From NCBI GenBank assembly GCA_018296165.2, contig JACKQL020000095.1, forward strand, positions 115,177 to 179,176: a DNA stretch of 64,000 nt, given 5' to 3'. Source of the stretch: Termitomyces sp. T153. Lineage: Eukaryota > Basidiomycota > Agaricomycetes > Agaricales > Lyophyllaceae. Below, in pieces: positions 11,461 through 22,943 of this stretch. Made by a program: the position numbers and the translations under genes. Below the pieces are notes generated by a model, which searched no databases, had not been told where the DNA came from, and saw nothing but the letters and a program-made list of their open reading frames with translations. How positions within the stretch are numbered: position 1 is the first letter of the stretch; every line of letters begins with the position of its first letter.

Positions 11461-11902
11461 TGTCAGGGGACATCCCACTTGTTTCCCCTTCTCCTTCTCC
11501 AGTTCTTGTCAGATTTCCCCTACTATAGTTTTCCTTTATTCTCCTTCCTTTTCCCTATCTATTGGTCCTAGTTTCAGCCCTCAGGCTGCACCAGTTCTCT
11601 GTCAATAATTAAGACAAGCATGGCCCCTTTGACACTGCCACTGGCTTATATAACTGCTGACTAATTGCTGACACATCACTTTTGTCTTTTTTTCTCTGTC
11701 ATACTGTACAGTTGTTTCTCATGCTTCTGAAGCCTCTGAAGCATCACACCTGGCCTAGGGAATCCCTAGACTTGTTCTCTTTGGATTTCCCTTTGCCAGG
11801 TGAGTAGTTATCTCAGTAGACACTGTACAGTACTGAATAGACTTTGGATTTCCCTTTGCCAGCTGTGTGATTGAGCCACAGCCTCCAGAGGTTGCCCTTA
11901 CA
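11461..11902 (+). repeat. 3' LTR of the Ty3 element
   Basis: 442 bp, preceded by a purine-rich tract (AGAGGGGGGGTGA) that would prime plus-strand synthesis. It matches the 5' LTR except for about 15 changes, mostly C/T and G/A, and one extra T. It also contains no CG dinucleotide and retains the 11-mer AGACTTGTTCT. Confidence 0.93.
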
Positions 11903-12430
11903 CCCACCACTTCCACTCCCAGAGGATGTTTGTAATGCCACTTCCCTGAGTTCTATGAGCTTGGGTTGATTTTATCATGGACATTATAATTATATCTATT
12001 TCTTATAATTAATATTACATAAGCACATCTCTTTATTTTGTTAACACTATGTACAGGAATACTGCTGACTGGTATACTTCTGTCTTGTGTGACTTAAGAG
12101 ACCAGCAATCCATAACTCTGTTACACTTTATTGAACAACCCAGCATTGGTACTGTGCTAGGCACTCAATGTCATTGAACCAACTTTGCAAAACCATCAAG
12201 AGCTTTGACATCAACATCTCTTGACCATTAACTGAGCTGACAGCATTGCCAATGTGACCATGGCATCAGAGGCAGCACCAATGCCCTTTGACCAAGACAG
12301 CCATGCTGTCCAAGATGGTGGACAAGCCCAGTCAATGCCAATGGTGTTGACACCTGGAATCACCCAATGTGTGACAATAGAGAGTGTGTGAAGTAAGCAG
12401 ATCCCAGGCTGAGCAAGGGATGCCAGATGA
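11903..12430. other. CpG-free repeat flank, no gene
   Basis: Downstream half of the older repeat into which the Ty3 element inserted. I see no CG dinucleotide and no recognisable coding sequence. Confidence 0.4.
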
Positions 12431-12700
12431 CATGCCCAAAATGGTACCAAGCCCAATGCCTGCTGTGTTGGCATGAGTGCAGGCAACAGATCTGCTACAA
12501 TTGGTGGTATCATACCCACTTATTAACCCCCTAGCGTTGACAAAGGCAAGTTTGTGGATCATGGTGAATGCATGCCCAAAATGGTACCAAGGCCAATGCA
12601 TGCTGCATTGGCATGAGTGCAGGTGACAGAGCTGCTACAATACATGGGGTCAGCCCTAGTGATTCAACCCCTGAGGTTGACAAAGGTAAGTTTGTAGATT
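12431..12700 (+). repeat. two-copy tandem repeat, 140-bp unit
   Basis: The unit starting CATGCCCAAAATGGTACCAA occurs at 12431 and again at 12571, an exact 140-bp offset. Both copies run on through GGCATGAGTGCAGG and GTTGACAAAGG, with scattered substitutions. No coding potential is apparent. Confidence 0.8.
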
Positions 12701-13080
12701 GAGTCCTGTGGCGGCTGCACGGCCTCCCATGGCGCTATCATTTCGCTTCCAAATTTGGTTAAACCAACTCGAAAATCAAGATTCAGAAGGACGTACATCG
12801 TGACCACTGACCGGGTTGCTTATCCTGACCACTTTAAAGGCTTTTGCATCGCATTTTACTCATTTTTCATACGCTGGATCACAATTGACGTCACTACTGT
12901 CCCACGCTGTATCACGACAATAACACCACTGCTGAACTTCAGTTAAGTATAATTTGAACCACAGCAATGAAATGGGTACAAGATTAGGCCCATTATCTAG
13001 AGGTCCTTTCAACAATGTCATCGCTCCGTGTAGTAAAGCCAGGTCGTGTAGGGTGGGACAACATATGTAAAGGAGCCAAA

Positions 13081-13320
13081 TAACATAACGATTTTCAATA
13101 TAACGATTTTCAATATAACGATTTTCAATATAACGATTTTCAATATAACGATTTTCAATATAACGATTTTCAAGCTAACGATTTTCAAGCTGACGATTTT
13201 CAAGCTAACGATTTTCAAGCTAACGATTTTCAAGCTAACGATTTCCAAGCTAACGATTTTCAATATAACGATTTTCAAGCTAACGATTTTCAAGCTAAGG
13301 ATTTTCAAGCTAACGATTGT
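13081..13320 (+). repeat. 15-bp minisatellite, 16 units
   Basis: 240 bp built from 15-mers of two main types, AATATAACGATTTTC (mostly the first third) and AAGCTAACGATTTTC (mostly the rest), with few substitutions. There are no spacers, so it is not CRISPR-like. The open frame on the minus strand (repeating LKIVS) follows from 15 being a multiple of three. Confidence 0.95.
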
Positions 13321-13422
13321 CAATCTAGTGCGCGAAAGACAAGCAGTACAAACAGAATACAAAAATCACATGAGGACCCTCGGCAGATGATGAGGAAATC
13401 TTCCAATACAAAACGGTAAACA

Positions 13423-15538
13423 TCAACATTGAACATCTTCTTTGATAAGGTCCGCTGCCTGAGATATAAAATGGTCAAGTCTTGAGATCAACGTAAACTA
13501 TAAGTATGACTCACCTTCTCTGCAATGGCGTAGAGAGTTCCTTGGAGATGGGCAGAGAGGTAGTCTATGCCTGCTTCGGGTGACATCAGGGACCCGGGGA
13601 TGAATCTATCAAAGGCGCTGAGTCTTGGGCATAGCTTAGCGATTTATATGATCATGCTAATAGTAGAAGATGACTCACTCCAGGAAGGATACTGTGTTGT
13701 CACACACCCATTGTTTGTGGACGTCAGAGACTGGAGTTGTGGGAAGGGACAGATCTGCAACAAGATTCGCTATGGACCCGTCCTTGTCTAAATCTTTGAA
13801 TGACAGGAACGCAAAGGCTGCTGGTACGCCAGCTAACATCCCCCTACCCGTGGCCTTACTGAAAAATTGGGAGACTCAAGTTGAAAATAGAATTCAAGGA
13901 GTATGGATCACTTACAAAAGGTCTTTCTGCATTCTTTCAAATTCGGCATCAGCCAATCTCGCAAACGTCTCGTGCCCAGGTTTCAGTTGTGCGGTAAAGG
14001 TCGCAGTGACATGATCCTGGATAGATGTGTGGGTAAACGTCGACAGAATTCATATCGAATAGTCACCACCTCTATGATTTGCGACCATTAGCAAAGATCG
14101 TCAAACTGGGAGGGATCACATACGAAGGTTGTTGCCCACTCCAGGCAGGTTCACTGCAACTTCGATACCAAAGCTCTTCAGTACCTCTGGATCGCCAATT
14201 CCTAAGCAGCGCCCATGATCACTCATTCTCTGCGACGAAAGGCTGACATACCGGAAAGCTCCAATATCTGAGGTGTCTTGTAGGTGCCAGCGCTCAGTAT
14301 GACCTCTTTAGTTGCATTGATTGTGTGTAAGACACCGTCCACGAGATACTCGACCCCATTTGCTACCAGTGTGTCCTTCCCAGATAGGATAATGCGCGTG
14401 GCTTGCGCTCCACATATAATCTTCAAGTTAGGGCGCGACTGATTTGGTTCATAGTATGCCTAATGTTGCGTCAGCTACTGCCTGGAAGCGATCTCTATGG
14501 GTAGTTAGACGTACACTAGCGGCCGAGCTCCTCACAGAGTTTCTGTCTAGGGTTGCAGTCGTAATCCAGACACCAGTGTTATCCCCGGCATTCTAAGTGA
14601 CGGTTCAACATCTACAAGCATTGCCTAAAGTCCAACGGAATGACTTTACCGGATCAGGATTGGCCTTGACACCCAATGATTTGATGGATTCTATCCAAGG
14701 CAGTGCAACCTGATCAAGGTAACGAGGGACACATCTCTGTAAGGGACCGGAAGTTCCGTAGTAATCCTTGTCGAATTGGAAGCCGTACGTCGCTGCCTGT
14801 TCGTCTGTGTAGGTAAATGTCTCGGACTGATGGTTTGTCGGATTTTGTGGCTACGTTGAAACTGAACACTGACTCGCCTTTCTGAAGTATGGGACGAGAC
14901 TCTTCCAGTTCCACCCATCCGATCCCAGTTTCTCAAATGCTGTGTTACTTAGTATCAAATAGGTCTCACAATTTTAATGGGCCTACAGTCATATTCTACA
15001 GATGAGGCACTTCGAAGTCGTGTCAAGATCGTTTCGCTAGATCCATGCGCCGAGATTACATACCGGTTGTACTCCATAAAATTGAGCTATGTGACTGGTA
15101 AGTAACTCTTTGTACCCTGAAAGGCAGACGACCTACTAAGCTTGAGCCTCCAATATTCTTGCCTCTGTCCAACTGAATGATTGGATCGGTCAATTTACAT
15201 AGTGAGTTACATACCGAGGAAGGAACACAGGCCGATCACCGAGACCCTTCTGCGGAATGCTGAAGAATGACCAATCCTTTCCTGGTGCTCCTATGTTATC
15301 GAAAAATTTCCCTGTGAAACGTGCATCCATAAGACATGTTCAAAGAACAAATGCTTCTGAAATATTCACCGGGAATATCAGTGTTATCGTCATGGAATGA
15401 GGTAGTCCCAGCTTCTAGAACCGTCACAACAATGGCAGGATCCTCAGACAACCTGGTTGCAAGAACGGTTCCAGAAAGACCGGCGCCGATAATCACGTAG
15501 TCAGAAGAGAACATAGAAGTGCTATTGAGGTCTATCAC
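13423..15538 (-). pseudogene. GMC-family FAD oxidoreductase, damaged and C-terminally truncated
   Basis: Family of aryl-alcohol, glucose and choline oxidases. Exon one (15370-15538) holds the FAD-binding Rossmann motif GAGLSGTVLATRL. Exon two (15215-15311) and the next supply LPRGKNIGGSSL, the GMC signature. Later exons read FEKLGSDGWNWKSLVPYF, DKDYYGTSGPLQR, LSAGTYKTPQILELSGIGDP (two exons) and LPGVGNNL. Three defects are visible: one intron would need a GC donor (GCGAGT); at about 14,130 the exon ends AACCTTC where the frame needs two more bases before IQDHV, a frameshift; and the protein ends soon after IPGSLMSPEAG with no room for the C-terminal active-site His-His/Asn segment. The 15-bp minisatellite begins about 100 bp beyond the stop, so a rearrangement there may have removed the 3' end. 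Confidence 0.8.
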
Positions 15539-16565
15539 AAATGGTGTGATTGAATGCCACTACGATTTCGCTATTTATGCGAGTCCCTGCGTAACAATTC
15601 CAGCCCAGTGGCTATCTGTCATCGTGACATAGCAGAGCATTCTGGTCCGAAAATAGTGGCCCTACAGAGAAGGCCCCCACGGAGAAGACTTGTGTACTGG
15701 GAAATGATGTAGAAAATTTGTCGCCGAAGAAACCGTGCAAAACCGCATGAAAACATATGATTGAAACCGGAGCGATGGTACCCGCACGCAGCATGGAATT
15801 CTACAGAAGACATAATAACAAGTCCAAGCGAGTTGACTCAAAATCAACGAAGCGAAGCCCCTTCGAACGCCGGATATATTGCACCTGCATACTTATCGAT
15901 CTTGTGTTTGTCCTTTAAAGCGATGACAAGTTCCGCAATTGTCCGAGGCAGATAGAGGCTTAGTCAGCGTGATGGCAGCCTTGAAGGTTGAAGGTTGAAG
16001 CCTCTCCAAGCTTCCAAGTAGAAGGCACACATGGCTACTTGAAACGCACACAGATCTATCTGCGTTAAGAGATGTCTGTTTCGAGTCGCCAGTAGTACAA
16101 GGCCTACTGTTTTTCGTTTCCAGAAAGTGTTTTCCTTTCATGTTGACTTTATTTCGGCAGTGGAACTTCGGTCTGGCGCATCCTTCCATTGCATGAGTTG
16201 GCTTAGATCTGTCAGACGGCGGATTTGTGTCGATCTCAGCATAATGCGCTTCTAACCTCTACCTGATAAACACGTTCTGGAAGATTTATGCCATTACGAT
16301 AAATGATCGAAAGCGCGTCCGATTTGGTTTTCATGGGGGTAACGGGTCAGATCCCGGTGCGACCCAATTGCTGAATACATATATAGATCCATCTGAATTA
16401 CATGGTATGTGTTGCGGTGCGCTGATATATAAATTGTTATGAAGAAATCTTGTCCATATTAGCATTTGGGGAGAGTTGTTATCTGAACATGTTCAGCTCG
16501 GGTAGCCTTTGGAACAACTTGATAAACGCGACTTATGGCTCAAGCCAACAACATATTTATCTTAC
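15539..16565. other. intergenic, no gene seen
   Basis: Upstream region of the GMC gene remnant. Only short overlapping frames without family features. Confidence 0.4.
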
Positions 16566-16717
16566 TTCGAAGATGAAAGTATATTTTGAAGCTGAAAGCA
16601 TATTTTGAAGCTGAAAGCATATTTCGAAGCTGAAAGCATATTTCGAAGCTGAAAGCATATTTCGAAGCTGAAAGTTTATTTCGAAGCTGAAAGTATATTT
16701 CGAAGCTGAAAGTATAC
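16566..16717 (+). repeat. 19-bp minisatellite, 8 units
   Basis: Eight head-to-tail copies of TTCGAAGCTGAAAGCATAT with minor variants (TTTGAAG in units two and three, AAGTATAT in the outer units). No spacer and no coding role seen. Confidence 0.95.
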
Positions 16718-16898
16718 AGAGAGAAACAGGAATGTCCGTAGATCTTACTCGACCCTAACGTTCTGAATCATAGTATAGGAGGAGTAGGATCACTGTTATG
16801 GGACACGATTGGCTTTGAGATACATGTCAGGTCCTTGAACATGCTGCAACGGTTGCATATGCTGTGAGAAATGTTGTTAGGCTTTATGCCTAACCTCA

Positions 16899-18436
16899 TC
16901 AAAAATGTGTCTTGCAACTCACGTAGTTATTTGAGTCGTGATGGCCTGAATTTAGCGAGTGATCAAAATATACTTCACAGCTACTGACAGATACGGAGCG
17001 CCTGGCATTGAGGTTGGCCATGAGTACATTTGAGTATCTGATGACTTTGTGAGTACATTCGTTGGGCATCATTAAAGCTATAGCACCAACAGTTTCGAAA
17101 GGAATATTGCACTGTAATACAAGTAGGAGAACATTGGCCTTCAGCGACACACGATCAGGATGATGCAGGCATGAGTTGACGCACATGGAGACATGTAGGT
17201 AATTCTGGGATTCTGTGAGGAATAGAACCAGCTCGATGACCGCAAAAACTGAGGTGAAGGCGCCGCTTTGAATCGATCGAGATATAAGCTTATCCAACAT
17301 GTGGTTTGTGCGATCGAAGGTCATTTTCGTTTTTGCAGAATAAAGCTGAGCGTATGCAAATAAGTTTTCATTTCGAAGTTGCATGAATAGGCGACGAACA
17401 ATTTTGATCATCGTGAGAGTAATTATCACATCGCATGCCGCAGATCCCGCCAACCAGGCCTGAAGTTGAGGTGTTAAGCGATATATCAGGAAATGAGCCG
17501 GATTACCCACAGTACATCCTGCAACTAGGTGGACGCCCTTTTCTGGACCAACTATGGCCCACTACGTTTCGATCAATGAGATAGAATGACTTGCCAGCAC
17601 ACAAGCGCACCTGAATTGCAAAGGCTAAGGCGCTAATAGATTGCACCAAGGAGGTCTGTTGACATATTGTAGAGAGTGTACTTACTCCGACTGAAACAAG
17701 TCCTTTACTCACGAGAATGATGAAGATAGCAATCCATTTCCCGATGCAGTCTTGTTTGAGGATGTGAATGCGCCTAAGATGTTCCAGTAAATGGTCAAAA
17801 ACAATGGTAAAAAACGATCCAGGAGGGTGTAGCTGATGTACCAAGCAAAGAATATCTGAACAAAAGCACCGACTGTGTTCACATATTAGTATGCAAAACT
17901 GCTCAAGATTTTGGGTGGACGTACTTATTCCACTCATGATAGGAAGAGTAATCGATGTCCAAGGGATTCTCCCCAATGCGGCAAAATCGCCCCAATCCAA
18001 TATCAGCATCTCCCACACGAACTGTGTCGAGAAACCCGTTTGTAACATATCAAGGGTAGCAAATACGGCAACTGTGTTTCAAATCAGATCAATTACACCT
18101 TAAATCGTCGAGTCCGCTTACCATAAGCTCGAATCCAGGTAGAGTCATTATATTTATTGGTGAAGTAGATATCTGATACATCATGAGGCACGTTACCACC
18201 CTAAAGATTCACCACGATGCTTACAGACTTGCACGAGAAGCACACCGAGGAGGGCCCAGTTGAACAGTATTCCAATGAACTTAATAGTGTTAATGTTTTT
18301 CCGAATAGGTCTTTCAAAGCTACGCACTAAAGGTCCAGTCCTGTTGAAGAATCAATCAATATCTGATTCCGAGGTGCTGCAAGCCTTGACCTTACAGCAA
18401 GATAAGCCCCGGCGCGAGTGACGAGGACGACAACAT
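16899..18436 (-). CDS. DUF6534-type multi-spanning membrane protein
   Basis: An Agaricomycete-expanded family of predicted seven-helix membrane proteins of unknown function. The start ATG at 18434-18436 opens a short first exon (MLSSSSLAPGLILL). After an intron, the next exon has a helix (FIGILFNWALLGVLLVQV) followed, past another intron, by YIYFTNKYNDSTWIRAY. More helices follow: FATLDMLQTGFSTQFVWE, IGKWIAIFIILVSKGLVSVG and LAGSAACDVIITLTMIKIV. The family signature is clear near the C-terminus: FDRTNHMLDKLISRSIQSG, a helix, then SNVLMANLNARR before a short polar tail ending at 16899. No disruption was needed to read it. Function unknown; a sensor or receptor-like role is sometimes suggested for the family. 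Confidence 0.8.
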
Positions 18437-19527
18437 TTTACAAGGAAGATAGTGTGATACCTATTCCATTGGAGATGATGTCTTTTTAATTGATTTTAGT
18501 AGTTATCATCAATGATGACCATGATGGCGCGCCACACAAACCGTGATCACATGCGGATGATGCAAGAATGCAGATCGCTACGTCCAAGGTATTGAAAATG
18601 AAGTTAAGGAGGTAATGTTCATGGCACCGACTCGAACCGATCGACAGATGGTAAATGCAGCATATGGTTGATCTGTATGAAGATCTCAATTGGAGATGTG
18701 ATTGTGGGCGCCCCAGAATTCCCGGGTTCAGTCGGCCAAATCAAAAAATACTTTCTCTGATGATGAACTGTGATTGTGATATGCTGCATTTGTGCTGTTT
18801 CTAGTGAAGATCGAACGATTGTCACGGTTATCATGGATTGACCTGGAAGTATGGGCCGCTGCAACCACGGCGGAACCGATATCTAAGCCTCAAGCCATGG
18901 ATCGATTTTCAATGGATGTTACTAGATTTACGTAGACGAAATGAATTTAAACACACCAACCCCCAGCGAAATCGAGCGAGTGTCAATTACTATCAAGAAA
19001 CAACTGATAGTGATTGTAAGATATTCGAGTCAATTTCGAGACAGGCCTAATCCGGCCTAATCAGGTAGAAGATGTTTGAATATACGGAAAAGACTAACAA
19101 ACATAGTGTAACTCATGTACCAGGACCTGTCTAGATTTCCTACAAGTATGTTGTTTCATTTACCAAGCGACGCCTATTGGGACCTACTCAAATCGATCAA
19201 ATGTAGGACATTATTGACTACAGGGGACTGTCTAGATTTGTATTGATGTCCATTGATCCGACTTGCTAACACTTAAGGCACTCTTGACCTTGATAGCAGA
19301 AAGTGAAGTTATCCCCCGAATGAATTTTCTCCTCAACGCGCTCATTCAGAGAGATCTTAAAATAGGGAGGTAACGCAATTTCGAGAAAAAAAGCAGTGTA
19401 AAGACAATTGAATTTGATGTTCAGAAATATATGCTTGTCAGTCTCAACCGCGGGATGACTAATGTCCTCAGCAGCACTCGTCAATTCTTGCTCCTATGAA
19501 TTGGCAAAGATCGTGGCGAGATTCTTG
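18437..19527. other. mostly intergenic
   Basis: No supported gene. The last part (about 19,460-19,527) is the severed end of the gene interrupted by the copia element. Confidence 0.4.
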
Positions 19528-19532
19528 GATGT

Positions 19533-19854
19533 TGTTGTGATATCACATATATCACACCGTAAGTGCGCCAGGGCCACCGGCCACTCACACTTGCTTTGTT
19601 CAATTGTCCATTGTCATGGCTAGAACATATATATACAGTATGGTACTGACAGCACCCTCAGTCGATTATATCACGGACTGAGGGTGAGCTAGATCTATTT
19701 CTTATATTTAACTATGATAACTAATTATGTACCGTAGACATAGACTAATTGTCTGTGATTATTATAGGTACAAATACAGTCGATTATATCACGGACTGAG
19801 GACATAGACTAAATGTCTATGATTATTATAGGTTGTACGGTATAGATTCTAACA
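19533..19854 (+). repeat. 5' LTR of the copia element
   Basis: 322 bp. Contains a perfect 11-bp inverted repeat, CACCCTCAGTC at 19653-19663 and GACTGAGGGTG at 19676-19686 with a 12-nt loop, and repeats of CAGTCGATTATATCACGGAC and GACATAGACTAA. A TATATATA stretch near 19,628 could be the promoter core. Confidence 0.95.
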
Positions 19855-19866
19855 GGTTATGGGCCT
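19855..19866 (+). promoter_or_regulatory. copia primer-binding site, half-tRNA type
   Basis: GGTTATGGGCCT follows the LTR directly. Its complement AGGCCCATAACC matches the anticodon stem-loop of initiator tRNA-Met, not the tRNA 3' end. Copia and Ty5 elements prime from a cleaved initiator tRNA in this way. Confidence 0.65.
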
Positions 19867-19899
19867 ATTGTTGCAAGCCTGAAGAAAGAATCTGATACT

Positions 19900-20826
19900 A
19901 CACACCTTGTCTCTACCAAACTGGCTGTTCGGCTATTTGATTTACATGACGATCGTGAAAAAAAACCCTTGTTATCCCTATCAACTACCTCTAGCAATAC
20001 TGAGCCTCTGATGTCAACACCTACCCCCACTGAAATCGCAGAAATGCGACGGGTTGACAATTTCGCTAATCCTATGGTTCTACTGGTGGGGAAAATTACG
20101 GCGGCTTGGACAGGTCACATTCTTGAAAAGGATGATGGCAAATGGATGGACTGGTCCTATAGCATGAGCCTAGAGTTATCCATGGTACAACTATGGGAAT
20201 ATGTTTTCAATCCACCTACTGCACCCCACCAAACTTATGAACTTCGGGCCTACTGGGCTCTGGAAGGCAATAACTGCCTTGCATGCTCTTTTATTAAGAG
20301 AGCCATATTGGCATCAGAGCAGAAGCTGTGTGTGGATGAGTGGGATCCCATCCGGTTGTGGGAGTACCTGAAGGGGTGACACGGGGGGGCTGTACCGGTC
20401 CAACAGGTCTGCCTACTTCAGGAAGCTCTTACAATAAAGTGTTCTCCATTGGAATCTCTGACAAAGATGGCCAACATCATCTTCAAGAAAGTCGAGTGTG
20501 CATTTCAGGCTGGGGAGGTTACGAAGGAACTCTTGCAGTTGATTGTGATTCTGTCGTCATTGTCTGACAAGACCTACACCCACATCCAATCTATTATTTC
20601 ACGAGATCTTATGACGACCGGTGATGTGAGGAAGTATGGACCCACAGAGATCCGCAAGTTTTTGGAGGGGGAGCAGACCCTTATTGATGCTGACAAATCA
20701 ATTCCTGCACCCACAGACCCTGCACCAACAGCCTTCACGGCCAGGATATCCAAATACGATTGGTTGACCTGTACTGCATGCAAGGCGAAGGGATGCACAA
20801 ATTTCTCCAGATATACTAAACCATAG
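19900..20826 (+). pseudogene. copia gag
   Basis: Two overlapping frames (to a TGA at 20379, then 20449-20826) together read a copia-type Gag: KWMDWSYSMSLELSMVQLWEY, later CAFQAGEVTKELLQLIVILSS and LPD-like SLSDKTYTHIQS. A cysteine-containing segment near CTACKAKGCTNFSRYTKP resembles a degenerate zinc knuckle. A frame change and stop separate the halves. Confidence 0.7.
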
Positions 20827-20847
20827 TGTATCCTTGAGGGTGGGGGA

Positions 20848-21460
20848 ATGTCAGGCAAAACAGTAGAAGAATCGCGACAGGCCAGACTAGCATACTATGA
20901 TGCACAGTGGAAGGACAGGGATTCTAAGAAGAAAACATCACGGGTCACAATAACACTGAATGGCGGAACAGCGTTTACTATAGAAGGGGATTTGGAGGCA
21001 ATCGCCGCCTACATAGCCACGCAAGGGGGGAAACAGACAACAAGTGTGAAGCCAGAATTCGCTGGAATCACCTCAGACTCCATTCTGACCAGCTACATCA
21101 AGGATATTGAGGCAATGGAATTTGAGACCTTGGTTGCAGTTGAGGAGGAGTGTGGATATGTCAAGCACACCCAAGAAGTCTCTGAGAATGAATCATACCT
21201 GTCTAGCTCATCCAGCATACCTCTCGATATCCTTCCATTCTACCTTGATTCCGGCACAATGGTTCATATTTCACCTGATTGATCTGACTTCTTGACCTTA
21301 ACACCAGTTCCGGACCAACAGATTCCTGGTGTGGGAGGACTAGCCATCGCTGCAGTAGGTATTGGCAGCATTTGTTTGAATATAAAAGATGGGACTCACA
21401 TCACAATCGACAATGCGCTATACGTTCCGAAATCTACAGTCTGACTTCTCTCTGTCAGCA
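20848..21460 (+). pseudogene. copia protease region
   Basis: The frame at 20848-21282 ends FYLDSGTMVHISPD*, the protease motif 'LDSG' followed by a 'H-x-x' segment typical of copia. After the TGA the same frame continues VPDQQIPGVGGLAIAAVG and IDNALYVPKST, the conserved 'L-x-x-V-L-Y-V-P' downstream element, then another stop. Confidence 0.75.
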
Positions 21461-21462
21461 AA

Positions 21463-22760
21463 TTGGCAAAATCTTCTGGGATCTTTATAACATTTGACAA
21501 TGTCAGTGCCACGTTGATCAGGAAAGACTCCAATACCATCATTGCAACTGGAAGTTTGATACCCAAAAAGGACTTGTATGCTCTCGATCTCTATCATGAC
21601 CATGCCTTTGCCATACATGCGTCACCCAACTTGAGAACTTGGCATAATCGCCTCAGCCATGCCAATTATCAAGCTATTCTACAAATGGCATGAGCTGGAA
21701 TGATCGATGGTATGCCCAAAGCCTTTCCTGAAAAACCTCCCATATGTGATGAATGTATCCTTGGTAAACAGGCACGAATGCCAGTACCAAAGAAACGCAA
21801 GGAGGGAAGAGACACAAGGCTACCAGGAGGCTTGAAAAGGTCTGGGTTGACTTGACGGGTCAGGCAGCAATAGCGTCTTGTACCGGAAACATATATATTA
21901 TGAATGTTGTCAACAATTATTCCAATAAACCATGGTCCATCCCATTAAAGTCTAAAGCCAATGCATTTGGTGAACTACAAGCCTGGATTTTAGCTCGTGA
22001 AAGGGAGATGGGTGAGACCCTATGGATTTTGTGTACTGGTCATGATGGGGAACTCAATGGTGAAACCCACAAAGAATGGTACAAATCAAAAGGGATCATC
22101 CTTGAAACAGGCATGCCTTATACATCCACCCACATAGGTAGAGTCGAGAGAATGCATTGGACCTTGATGGGAAAAGCACGTTCAATGCATATAGCAGCTA
22201 AATGTCCACCCTACCTGTGGGATGAGTTTTATTTAACGGCAACACACCTTCATGGAAAAACAAAAACCTCAATTGAAAATGACATGACCCCGGATGAGTT
22301 ATGGTACAACAAAAGACTGGACTATTCACACCTTCGTGAGATTGGATGCTGAGTGTTTGTATTGGTCCTCAACAAGCATAACCCAAAGATCTACAAACAT
22401 TCCATTGAATGTGTTTTGATAGGGTACAACCTCAACTCTAAAGTGTACAGATGTTACAAGAGATCTACCCAAAAGGTATACAGTTCATACCACATAAGGT
22501 TCATCGAAAGCCATCAAAACACATCTCAATTGCCAATAGAGACATCGACCCAGAAATCACCTGAACAACTATCAATCGACACCATCTCAAAAGAATCATG
22601 CTCACATCCAACATCACAAGTCACCAACAAAGAAGAATCAATTGGGATTCCCGGCACAAAGAATACAGATCTGATACACAAACATGACCCAGAACAAACC
22701 CCACCTGTTGACAGGCTGAGACCTCCTCTAGAACCTAGAGACCCTGATCCATTATGGTGA
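21463..22760 (+). pseudogene. copia integrase
   Basis: The HHCC domain is readable as WHNRLSHANYQAILQMA plus CDECILGKQARMP across a TGA. The catalytic core includes VVNNYSNKPWSIPLKSKANA, then CTGHDGELNGETHKEW in place of the usual 'TDNGGEF', and GRVERMHWTLMGKARSM carrying the glutamate. After a TGA at 22350-22352 the 'C-x-V-x-V' region continues (ECVLIGYNLNSKVYRCYKRS). Confidence 0.85.
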
Positions 22761-22943
22761 TCCACTCAAACATTGAATCCCACACTGAAGGCTTCACCAG
22801 ATGACTGAGCAGAAACACAAACTGAAAGAGTGGTTAGGGAATTGAAAGAGTCAGCCGAACAGGTTAGGGAAGCATGGGTCGAGCAACAATGAGCCTTAAA
22901 TGAACTTGTTCAAGCTATACCTGAAATTGCTGGTGACAACATT

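Larger units (their letters stand above)
5848..11902 (+). mobile_element. Ty3-type chromovirus LTR retrotransposon, complete but inactive
   Basis: The element is bounded by two similar LTRs beginning TGT and ending ACA, with the 5-bp duplication CCCAC at 5843-5847 and 11903-11907. Inside, in order on the + strand: gag with a decayed zinc knuckle, aspartic protease, reverse transcriptase, RNase H, integrase and a chromodomain. The order RT-RNase H-integrase defines the Ty3 superfamily, and the chromodomain plus self-priming site point to the chromovirus/Tf1-sushi lineage. More than ten in-frame stops, nearly all TGA, and a deletion removing the RT active site make it non-autonomous. The LTRs differ at about 15 sites, so the insertion is not recent. 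Confidence 0.93.

Noticed and set aside
13081..13320. CRISPR-like appearance of the short repeats
   Set aside because: Units are directly adjacent with no unique spacers, and the host is a eukaryote.
13018..13362. Minus-strand 114-codon frame of repeating LKIVS/LKIVI units
   Set aside because: It is the translation of the 15-bp minisatellite, open only because the unit is a multiple of three and lacks a stop.
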